Assembly (NCBI GenBank): GCA_002371315.1
Contig: DFHL01000098.1
Span: forward strand, 1 to 12,939
Length of the DNA stretch: 12,939 nt
Direction of reading: 5' to 3'
DNA from: Bacteroidales bacterium UBA3724
GTDB lineage: Bacteria; Bacteroidota; Bacteroidia; Bacteroidales; P3
A program made the translations under genes and the position numbers. Every line of letters begins with the position of its first letter. The stretch's first letter is position 1. Positions 6,874 through 12,939 of the stretch are shown here, piece by piece. The notes below the pieces were generated by a model. That model searched no databases. It was not told where the DNA came from and was given only the letters and a program-made list of their open reading frames with translations.

Positions 6874-8769
6874 ATGACACCAAAGGAAATACTGGCAAAA
6901 TATTGGCATTTCGACAGCTTCCGCCCAATGCAGGAAGAGATTGTCGATTCCGTGCTGGCAGGCAACGACACGCTGGCCCTGCTGCCTACTGGCGGCGGCA
7001 AGTCGCTGTGCTACCAGATCCCAGCACTGGCGATGGAAGGGATAACCATTGTGATTTCGCCGTTGGTGGCACTGATGAAAGACCAGGTGCACCAGCTTGC
7101 CGGGAAGCGCATCAAAGCACGCTACATCATTGCCGGTATGCCAAGGCACGAGATAGAGACCACCCTCAACAACTGCATCCACAACAGCGTCAAGCTGCTC
7201 TACGTCTCGCCCGAGCGCCTGCTGAGCCGCACCTTCATCGACCATCTGCGCCAGATGAAAGTGAGCCTCATCGCCGTCGACGAAGCCCACTGCATCTCGC
7301 AATGGGGCTACGATTTCAGGCCCCCCTATTGCGAAATAGCCCGCATAAGGCAGTACCATCCCGCAGCACCCGTAATAGCCCTTACGGCCACCGCCACACC
7401 GGCAGTGGTGCAGGACATCACCGAGAGCCTTCAGTTCCGCAACTGGCGCCTGTTCCAGACCAGTTTTATGCGTCCGCGCCTCTCCTACAGCGTTTTCGAA
7501 GAAGAGGACAAGCTGGGCAAGCTCCTTCGCATCATCCGCAACGTCGGCGGCAGCGGCATAGTCTACGTCCGCAACCGCCGTCGCACCATCGAGATAGCCA
7601 ACCTGCTCAACGACAACGATATTCCCGCCGCCGCCTACCACGCCGGCATCCCCATCAGGGAACGCGACAAGCGGCAGAAAGAATGGCAAGCCTCAAACAA
7701 CGGCGTGATGGTTGCCACCAACGCCTTCGGTATGGGCATCGACAAACCCGACGTGCGCTTTGTGGTCCACTTCGACCTGCCCGACTCGCCCGAAGCCTAC
7801 TTCCAGGAAGCCGGACGCGCCGGACGCGACGGCCGCCAGGCCTACGCCGTGCTGCTCTATCAGCAAGCCGACATCGTGCGGATGGACGAGAACCTGGAGC
7901 GCGACTTCCCCTCGCTGAACTACATCCGCAACGTCTACCGCGCCATCTGCAACTACTACCAGATACCCGTCGGAGCAGGCCAGGACAGCCATTTCGACTT
8001 CGATATGGAGCGCATCTGCAGCAGCTACAACCTTGATGCCTACACCTTCTTCAGCGCGCTGAAATTCCTTGAGCGCGAAGGCGTCATCAGCCTGCCCGAG
8101 CACAGCGAGCTGCAGTCGCGCCTGTTCATCACCATCGGCAAAGAAGAGCTGTACCGCTTCCAACTCTCCAACCGCGACGCCGGCGATATGCTCACCGCCA
8201 TCCTGCGCCTCTACGGCGGACTCTTCACCGACTATACACCCATCAGCGAAAGCCTCATCGCCCAGCGCTGCGGCAAAAGCGAGACGCAAGTGGCCAATAT
8301 GCTCAAAGAGCTGCAGCGCCTGCAGATTGCCGAATACCTGCCCAAGACCCTCAAACCGCAGATAATCTTCACCACGCCACGCGTCGACATCAACGACATC
8401 TACGTCAGCGACCGCAACTACAAGCAGCTGAAAGAGGCCGCCCTGCGACGCCGCAAGGCAATGACCGACTATGTGACCAACAGCGACGAATGCCGCAGTC
8501 GCCAGCTGCTGCGCTATTTCGGCGAAGAGGAAAGCCCCGACTGCGGCGTATGCGACGTATGCCTGGCGCGCCGCAAAAGCAAACGCCACACAGCAGAAGA
8601 AGAGATACTCCGTGCTTTAGGAAACGAGCCGCAGACCGTCAAGCAACTGGCCGCAAAACTGCCAACCATCGACAAGGAAACACTTGCCGAAACATTGCGC
8701 CGAATGCTGGACCGCGGATTGCTGACCGCCGATCAAGACTTCCGCATAAGCTGCTGCAGCTCAAAATAG
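6874..8769 (+). CDS. recQ: ATP-dependent DNA helicase, RecQ family, with displaced zinc cluster
   Basis: The 631-aa product has all superfamily 2 RecQ motifs: motif 0 FRPMQ (16-20), Walker A TGGGKS (39-44), ISPLVALMKDQV (61-72), DEAHCISQWG (136-145), TATAT (171-175), and motifs V-VI ending QEAGRAGRDG (311-320). RecQ unwinds DNA 3'-5' using ATP in repair and recombination. After the core come ~200 residues without cysteine ligands (including LYGGLFTDYTPISE), then C540-x16-C557-x2-C560-x2-C563, the four-cysteine zinc spacing of E. coli RecQ but ~165 residues further on. The end (~575-631) is a short helical region that could be a winged helix; no clear HRDC domain is seen. I recall similar ~630-aa RecQ proteins from other Bacteroidota, so this is probably a lineage form. 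The start is the ATG at 6874; no good promoter was found in 6808-6873. The 3' end overlaps maf on the other strand by 37 bp. Confidence 0.93.
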   Translation: MTPKEILAKYWHFDSFRPMQEEIVDSVLAGNDTLALLPTGGGKSLCYQIPALAMEGITIVISPLVALMKDQVHQLAGKRIKARYIIAGMPRHEIETTLNNCIHNSVKLLYVSPERLLSRTFIDHLRQMKVSLIAVDEAHCISQWGYDFRPPYCEIARIRQYHPAAPVIALTATATPAVVQDITESLQFRNWRLFQTSFMRPRLSYSVFEEEDKLGKLLRIIRNVGGSGIVYVRNRRRTIEIANLLNDNDIPAAAYHAGIPIRERDKRQKEWQASNNGVMVATNAFGMGIDKPDVRFVVHFDLPDSPEAYFQEAGRAGRDGRQAYAVLLYQQADIVRMDENLERDFPSLNYIRNVYRAICNYYQIPVGAGQDSHFDFDMERICSSYNLDAYTFFSALKFLEREGVISLPEHSELQSRLFITIGKEELYRFQLSNRDAGDMLTAILRLYGGLFTDYTPISESLIAQRCGKSETQVANMLKELQRLQIAEYLPKTLKPQIIFTTPRVDINDIYVSDRNYKQLKEAALRRRKAMTDYVTNSDECRSRQLLRYFGEEESPDCGVCDVCLARRKSKRHTAEEEILRALGNEPQTVKQLAAKLPTIDKETLAETLRRMLDRGLLTADQDFRISCCSSK

Positions 8770-9308
8770 AGACGCGACAGCGGGAGCCCCATAACATTAT
8801 AATAGCATCCCTCGATGCGCTCAACCCCCACCATACCGATCCACTCCTGAATGCCATAAGCCCCAGCCTTGTCGAAGCAGGTGCCCTGGTCGACATAGTG
8901 CAGAATCGTCTCGTCGTCGAGGCGGCGGAAACAGACATCACTCTTTTCGGTGAAAACAACCTGACGGTCAGCGCTCTTCAGGCACACGCCGGTATAGACC
9001 GTATGCCTGTCGCCCGACAGCGAGCGCAGCATCGCGATGGCCTGTTCGCGGCCCTGGGGCTTGCCCAGCACTTCGCCGCGATGAGCCACGATGGTATCGG
9101 CAGTGACAAGGATTTCGTCGTCCGCCAACGCCGTCCCATAGCCCTTGGCCTTGAGCAGCGCCAGCGAAGCAGCAACATATTCGACCGGAGTGCACGGTTC
9201 GACAACCTCGTCGACATCGACATCGACAATCCTCACAGGAAAGCCCAGCTGCACAAGCAACTGCCTGCGTCTGGGCGACTTGGAAGCAAGCAACAGAGTC
9301 TGCATCAT
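8733..9308 (-). CDS. maf: Maf family nucleoside triphosphate pyrophosphatase
   Basis: Maf proteins hydrolyse nucleoside triphosphates (dTTP/UTP or modified bases) to monophosphates and pyrophosphate, as house-cleaning enzymes or in septum control. The 191-aa product shows the family signatures: LLLASKSPRRRQLL (5-18), VTADTIV with the putative catalytic Asp71, LGKPQ (81-85), SGDRHTVYTGV (98-108), DKAGAYGIQ (146-154) and IEGCYYNVMGLPL. The DKAGAYGIQ form suggests the dTTP/UTP-type (YhdE-like) group, though specificity cannot be settled here. I start at the ATG at 9308, which shares one base with the stop of the upstream gene (TGATG), implying translational coupling; an in-frame TTG at 9311 and ATG at 9305 are alternatives. 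It ends inside the recQ 3' end. Confidence 0.93.
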   Translation of the reverse strand: MMQTLLLASKSPRRRQLLVQLGFPVRIVDVDVDEVVEPCTPVEYVAASLALLKAKGYGTALADDEILVTADTIVAHRGEVLGKPQGREQAIAMLRSLSGDRHTVYTGVCLKSADRQVVFTEKSDVCFRRLDDETILHYVDQGTCFDKAGAYGIQEWIGMVGVERIEGCYYNVMGLPLSRLYFELQQLMRKS

Positions 9309-10498
9309 CAAAAATCGCCTGCGCGGCCGCTGCCTTTCACCTTGGTTTTGTCCGACTCCTGCTTGCCGGCCTTGAAAGTCATCTCGCGGGCCACCTTGCC
9401 CGTCTCGTCGTACATCACCCAGCGGCCATCCTTCTCGCCGTTGCTGAACGAGCCCGTCTCCTCAGGCTTGCCGGCGCTGTTGTAGCGCTCATAGCGGCCG
9501 TGCCAGCGTCCATTCTTGTAGTTGGCGCGGCTCTCGATTTTGCCGTTAGGGAAATAGCGCACCTCCTCGCCGTCCTTTTCGTCGGCGGCATAGTGCATAA
9601 CATAGCGCGGGCGACCGTCGTCGTAGAAGCCCTTCCACTCGCCGTCCTTCATTCCGCGGCTGAACGAGCCCGTATAGTCGATATGGCCATCCTCGTACCA
9701 CGAGGTCCACACGCCTTCCTCCTTGTTCATCACATAGTTGCCCTCGTGCAGCTTGCGGCCCGACTCGTACCAGGTGGTCCACTTGCCCGACTTGTTGCCG
9801 CCCACGAAAGCCCCTTCGCGCCACTTCTCGCCGGTCTCATAATAGTAGGTCCAGGTGCCCGTCTCGACGCCGTGGTCATAGCTGCCGCGGATGCCCAGCT
9901 TGCCGTTGGTGCGCCAGTAGAAGAGCCACTCGCCCTGCTGTTCGCCGTTTTCCAGGCGTCCCTTCATATCGACGGTGCCCCTCTCGGTGTACCATTCCGC
10001 CGGCCCGTTGAGCTCATTGTCCTTATATGTGCCCTTGAACTTCAGCTTGCCGTTGTCGTGCCATTCGCTGGTGGCACCCTGCTTTACGCCGTGTTCGAAG
10101 CGTATCTCGTCCTTCTGCCGCCCGTTGGCGTAGAACGACTTGTAGACGCCGTGCTTGCGTCCGTCAACGATGGCCACCTCGCTTTTGAGGCTGCCGTCGC
10201 GGTGCCACTCGCGCGAAATGCCGTTGTCGAAGCACTCCTCGGCGCACTTCGAGCCGTCGTCGTAGAACACGCGCCACAGGCCCGTCTTCTCGCCGCGCTC
10301 GTTGTAGCGGCCCTGTTCATAGACGCGCCCGTTGCGGTGCCAGAAGGTCCAGTCGCCCGTGCGCACACTGTCGTCGGTCATCATACCCTCGACGGCGGGG
10401 ACGGTGCGGGCCTCGTCGTAGAACTTCTGGTAGCGTATCTGCGCCTGCAAAGGAATAGCGGCACAGAGGACAAAGGAAAGGAAGACTATTTTTTTCAT
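9308..10498 (-). CDS. Secreted MORN-repeat (YwqK-like) protein
   Basis: The 396-aa product begins with a signal peptide (MKKIVFLSFVLCAAIPLQA, cleavage before Q20), so it is exported. Almost all the rest is about 14 repeats of ~23 residues with the core G-x-W-x-x-(W/Y/F)-(Y/H)-x-x-G-(R/K), for example GDWTFWHRNGR, GTWTYYYETGE, GKWTTWYESGR and GRWVMYDETGK. This is the MORN_2-type repeat, often annotated in bacteria as 'YwqK family antitoxin', a label that should not be taken as function. The C-terminus is short and basic (KTKVKGSGRAGDF). Repeats of this type make extended beta-sheet scaffolds; the ligand is unknown. It starts 5 bp after the DUF4270 gene stop and overlaps maf by one base, so it lies within an operon. 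Confidence 0.85.
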   Translation of the reverse strand: MKKIVFLSFVLCAAIPLQAQIRYQKFYDEARTVPAVEGMMTDDSVRTGDWTFWHRNGRVYEQGRYNERGEKTGLWRVFYDDGSKCAEECFDNGISREWHRDGSLKSEVAIVDGRKHGVYKSFYANGRQKDEIRFEHGVKQGATSEWHDNGKLKFKGTYKDNELNGPAEWYTERGTVDMKGRLENGEQQGEWLFYWRTNGKLGIRGSYDHGVETGTWTYYYETGEKWREGAFVGGNKSGKWTTWYESGRKLHEGNYVMNKEEGVWTSWYEDGHIDYTGSFSRGMKDGEWKGFYDDGRPRYVMHYAADEKDGEEVRYFPNGKIESRANYKNGRWHGRYERYNSAGKPEETGSFSNGEKDGRWVMYDETGKVAREMTFKAGKQESDKTKVKGSGRAGDF

Positions 10499-10503
10499 AA
10501 TGA

Positions 10504-11784
10504 CTATTCGCTGTAAACAAATTCGATACGGATGGGATTGCCCGAAGTGGCCGTGGTGTCCGAGCCGTTGACCACGGTGCGCAGAGCCGACGAGCGGCGT
10601 CCGTTGAGGACCAGCAGCGTACCCAAGTCCATACCGCTCTTGACAAGCTTCTGGAAATGCTGAGTGATGCGCAGGCGGTAGCAGCCCTTGTCGGCGCTAT
10701 AGCGACCGTCGAAGCCCGAATAGGTATAGGTGTCGAACAGGTCGGGGACGCTGGCCACGCTGCCGTCGTTGAAGCACTTGAAAGCCACCACCATATCCGG
10801 CTTGTCGGCCAGGGCGATGTCGGCCACAGGCAGCAGCAGCTCGGCATAGTGGATAACGGCATAGGGGTGCTGCTGGCGGAACTGCTGCACAAAGCTGTTG
10901 AAATTCACCTTGATGTTGGTGCCGCCCATAGGGCTGAGGTAGAGGTAGCGGCTGCCGTCGACCGAGTCGGTGCGGTTGCTGTTGAAGGTGGCCAGAACGC
11001 CGTTGTAGTTGTTCTTGAACTGGTTGAAATGCGCCACCTTTTCCGACACCTCGAAATCATAGGTGCGGCTGATGGTGTCGCTGCCGTTGATGTACTTGTA
11101 GTAGGTGGTCAGCTTGGTGGGCTTGGCCGCCAGGTTGACGGTAGCCATCAGCGGCGTGCCGTCGTTGACAAGGCGGACGCGCACACCCTTGACGGTCGAC
11201 TCAAAGCTTTCGGCCGACTCGTAGCGGCGGTTGCGGATCAGCGACAGGAAGTTGTCGTTCAGCTTCATAGCCACGACCATACTGTCGCTTTGCCCGACGC
11301 GCACAACGTCGTCGAAAAAGCAGGTGCCCGAAACCGCCAGCTCGTCGGCAGCATAGTAGGCCGTGTCGCGCATCACCTGCTCGGCCAGCTGGTAGACCTC
11401 AAAGTGCAGGTCGCGGTACGACTTCGCCTCGGCGTCGGGATAGACATTGGCCAGCGAGAACGTCAGCACAGCCGAATCGATGAACGAATACTCGTCGAAC
11501 TCGACACCGCTGTTGTTGGCCGTCGAAATCTGCGTGAAGAGGATGCCCTCCGAGGTGCCGAAAACATCGTCGCTGTAGCAGCCCACCAGGGCGTTGGACT
11601 GTCCCGAGGTGAGCAGCGTGTCGTCGAAAACCGTGCAGGCCGAGCCGTAGGCCGTCGCGGCGATGCCGTTGTAGAGCGTCGCCGGGTCCTGCAGCTCGAT
11701 GCCGAGGTCGGACTCCTTTTCGTCGCACGCCCCGAACAGGGCGGCTGCACACAGTGAAAGAACTAACAAAAATCTATTTCTCAT
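10504..11784 (-). CDS. DUF4270 family lipoprotein
   Basis: The 426-aa product has a lipoprotein signal peptide ending LFGAC with Cys20 as the lipidation site, followed by DEKESD, an acidic segment that resembles surface-export signals of Bacteroidota lipoproteins. The body (SDLGIELQDP..., IDSAVLTFSLANVYPD, SFESTVKGVRVRL, IKVNFNSF) and the end (RRSSALRTVVNGS, PIRIEFVYSE) read as the DUF4270 family, beta-rich lipoproteins of unknown function confined to Bacteroidota as far as I know. The neighbour upstream is the GT5-like protein, the usual partner of DUF4270 in Bacteroidales. Start is the ATG at 11784, with no promoter recognised in the 100 bp before it, consistent with read-through from the upstream gene. 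It is followed after 5 bp by the MORN-repeat gene. Confidence 0.85.
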   Translation of the reverse strand: MRNRFLLVLSLCAAALFGACDEKESDLGIELQDPATLYNGIAATAYGSACTVFDDTLLTSGQSNALVGCYSDDVFGTSEGILFTQISTANNSGVEFDEYSFIDSAVLTFSLANVYPDAEAKSYRDLHFEVYQLAEQVMRDTAYYAADELAVSGTCFFDDVVRVGQSDSMVVAMKLNDNFLSLIRNRRYESAESFESTVKGVRVRLVNDGTPLMATVNLAAKPTKLTTYYKYINGSDTISRTYDFEVSEKVAHFNQFKNNYNGVLATFNSNRTDSVDGSRYLYLSPMGGTNIKVNFNSFVQQFRQQHPYAVIHYAELLLPVADIALADKPDMVVAFKCFNDGSVASVPDLFDTYTYSGFDGRYSADKGCYRLRITQHFQKLVKSGMDLGTLLVLNGRRSSALRTVVNGSDTTATSGNPIRIEFVYSE

Positions 11785-11848
11785 TAAAAGCTTGGTTTAC
11801 TGTTCGTAATATGTAATTTACGGTTGACTTCCGGGCCCCATCGACGGC

Positions 11849-11884
11849 CCCCGCCTCGCGTCCAGGCACGGCCCGTGCGCGGGG
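11849..11884 (-). other. Nested GC-rich hairpin directly after the GT5-like gene
   Basis: An outer stem CCCCGC (11849-11854) / GCGGGG (11879-11884) encloses an inner stem GCACG (11866-11870) / CGTGC (11874-11878). It abuts the stop codon of the GT5-like gene (11885-11887). No T-run follows on the minus strand, so it is not a standard terminator. It may modulate read-through into the DUF4270 gene or protect the upstream mRNA. The rest of the 100-bp gap is AT-rich and featureless. Confidence 0.5.
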
Positions 11885-12709
11885 TCAGTTGTTGATGCTG
11901 CTGCCGATGATGGAGTCGTACAACTTGTTGATTTGCTCGTAGAAGAGCGCGCGGTCGGGGTTGTATTCGACGATGTTGCGCTTGTTTTCGCGGGCGAAGG
12001 CCACCAGCTCCGGGTCGGCGTCGGGCGAGGCGATGACGATGCCGTGGGCGTAGGTGATGGCCGCCTTGGTCAGCGTCATATAGTCCAGATTCTCAAACAT
12101 CCGCAGGTCCTTGGCCGTAGCCCCGTCGGCCTTCAGCTTGCGCTCCATATCGGGGCCGAAGTCGCCCTTGAAGCCGTCGTTGGTGAGCGTGAAGACCGTC
12201 TTGGTGCCCGAGAAGAAGGCATTCTCCTTGTTGATGCGGCGCAGATAGAACGGAATCATACAGGAGAACCAGCCCGTGAAATGGATCAGGTGCGGCTGCC
12301 AGGCCAGCTTGCGCACCGCCTCGAGCGTGCCGCGCCCATAGAAAAGAATACGCTCGTCGTTGTCGGTGCTGAACTTGCCCTTCTCGTCGAAAAAGCCCTT
12401 GTGGTGAGTGAAATACTCGTCATTATCAATAAAATAGACCTGCATCCTTGCCGACGGGATGGAGCCCACCTTGATGATGAGCTGATGGTCGGCATTGTTG
12501 ACGATGAGGTTCATACCGGAAAGGCGTATAACCTCGTGAAGCTGGTTTTTTCGCTCGTTGACATTGTTGAAACGGGGCATAAAAACCCTGATTTCGCGGC
12601 CCTTTTCCTGGGCATAGGCAGGCATATAGCGGCCGAAATAGGAGTTTTCCGTTTCGGGCACAAAAGGCATAATCTCCTGATTAACAAAAAGTATTCTTCC
12701 CTTTCCCAT
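11885..12709 (-). CDS. Glycosyltransferase-5-like (glycogen/starch synthase N-domain) single-domain protein
   Basis: The 274-aa product resembles only the N-terminal half of GT-B glycogen synthases: RILFVNQEIMPFVPETE, the GREIRVFMPRF strand, IHFTGWFSCMIPFYLRR (142-158), TVFTLTNDGFKGDF (171-184) and LTKAAITYAHGIVIASP (213-229). True synthases are about 480 aa and carry a second, nucleotide-binding domain, which is absent. The N-terminal KxGG sugar-nucleotide motif is replaced by PETENSYFG (18-26), and the HxxDW signature is degraded (H143-FTG-W147). Catalysis as a glycogen synthase is therefore doubtful. The protein is well known in Bacteroidales, annotated 'glycogen/starch synthase' and usually beside DUF4270. 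It has no signal peptide, so is cytoplasmic. A strong promoter lies just upstream, and it appears to head the four-gene minus-strand unit. Confidence 0.88.
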   Translation of the reverse strand: MGKGRILFVNQEIMPFVPETENSYFGRYMPAYAQEKGREIRVFMPRFNNVNERKNQLHEVIRLSGMNLIVNNADHQLIIKVGSIPSARMQVYFIDNDEYFTHHKGFFDEKGKFSTDNDERILFYGRGTLEAVRKLAWQPHLIHFTGWFSCMIPFYLRRINKENAFFSGTKTVFTLTNDGFKGDFGPDMERKLKADGATAKDLRMFENLDYMTLTKAAITYAHGIVIASPDADPELVAFARENKRNIVEYNPDRALFYEQINKLYDSIIGSSINN

Positions 12710-12734
12710 AATTTTGTATATTATATTTCTGATG

Positions 12735-12767
12735 CAAAATTACGAAATTTTTCCGATTGAAAGCAAA
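12735..12767 (-). promoter_or_regulatory. Bacteroidota consensus promoter for the GT5-DUF4270-MORN-maf unit
   Basis: On the minus strand TTTG (complement of 12764-12767) and TAATTTTG (complement of 12735-12742) are separated by exactly 21 nt. This matches the Bacteroidota -33 TTTG / -7 TAnnTTTG consensus perfectly. The start of transcription would fall near 12728, leaving a leader of only about 20 nt before the ATG at 12709, so no riboswitch or long leader control is expected. Confidence 0.8.
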
Positions 12768-12830
12768 GAAAATCGCAGAATTTGCGCTTTTTTTGCCATT
12801 GCCGCCGACGATGGCACCGCCTGCGCCGCC

Positions 12831-12880
12831 GCGAACCGCCGTGAACCACCGTGGCACAGCGTGGCACACTGCGACACAAC
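12831..12880. repeat. Degenerate 10-bp periodic repeat, five units
   Basis: Five consecutive 10-mers are recognisably related: GCGAACCGCC, GTGAACCACC, GTGGCACAGC, GTGGCACACT, GCGACACAAC. The complement of the first two (CACGGTGGTT-like) resembles the CGATGGTTGAA unit of the array at 674-773. It lies about 65-115 bp upstream of the minus-strand promoter. The surrounding non-coding stretch 12768-12939 shows no supportable gene; a divergent gene may begin beyond the window. Confidence 0.5.
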
Positions 12881-12939
12881 AGACCACTCAAACCACTGAA
12901 AACCAACACTTCACAGCACCTTCTCCGCCCGTTGTACAG

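Noticed and set aside
9308..10498. Toxin-antitoxin module, because MORN_2 proteins are often labelled YwqK antitoxin
   Set aside because: The protein has a signal peptide and the neighbours are DUF4270 and maf; no toxin-like partner is present.
9500..12760. Long plus-strand frames (9500-10516, 10657-11757, 11933-12760) opposite the minus-strand operon
   Set aside because: All lie antisense to recognised genes, have Val/Ala/Leu-rich shadow composition and lack recognisable motifs.
12710..12939. A plus-strand small protein (12714-12899) or riboswitch
   Set aside because: The small frame runs through the promoter and the repeat and shows no coding character; the predicted leader of about 20 nt is too short for a riboswitch.

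Overview
The window looks like chromosomal DNA from a moderately GC-rich member of the Bacteroidota, most likely Bacteroidales. Three things point there: type IX secretion (T9SS) cargo with type B (CHU_C) C-terminal sorting domains, a DUF4270 lipoprotein next to a one-domain 'glycogen synthase', and a textbook Bacteroidota promoter (TTTG-N21-TAATTTTG). Start codons lie behind A-rich leaders rather than Shine-Dalgarno sequences. No rRNA, tRNA, CRISPR array, transposase or phage gene was seen.

Layout. (1) Positions 1-547 hold the 3' end of rpsA (ribosomal protein S1), closed by a strong intrinsic terminator. (2) Positions 548-1027 are non-coding. They contain an unusual palindromic array of nine 11-bp units (674-773), then A/T-tract-rich DNA leading to the next gene. 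(3) Positions 1028-6757 hold two tandem paralogous genes for large secreted proteins (927 and 952 aa). Each has a signal peptide, a cysteine-bearing N-terminal module, several Ig/PKD-like domains and a type B T9SS sorting domain. A GC-rich hairpin separates them and a terminator follows the second. The pair is a mosaic: long tracts are almost identical at the DNA level, while segments between them are strongly diverged. (4) Positions 6874-8769 encode a RecQ-family helicase whose zinc cluster sits about 165 residues further towards the C-terminus than in E. coli RecQ. (5) On the minus strand, 12709 down to 8733, lie four genes that probably form one transcription unit read from a promoter at 12735-12767: a glycosyltransferase-5-like single-domain protein, a DUF4270 lipoprotein, a secreted MORN-repeat protein and Maf nucleotide pyrophosphatase. 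Maf overlaps the 3' end of recQ by 37 bp. (6) Positions 12768-12939 appear non-coding and hold a degenerate 10-bp periodic repeat.

Functionally, the left half covers translation (S1) and secreted, probably surface-attached proteins. The right half is a DNA-repair helicase facing an envelope/housekeeping operon. The observations most worth following up are the palindromic 11-mer array, the mosaic identity between the two T9SS cargo genes (suggesting gene conversion with hypervariable segments), and the apparently catalytically degenerate GT5 protein linked to DUF4270 and MORN proteins. None of these proves a new system. All calls come from reading the sequence without database searches.
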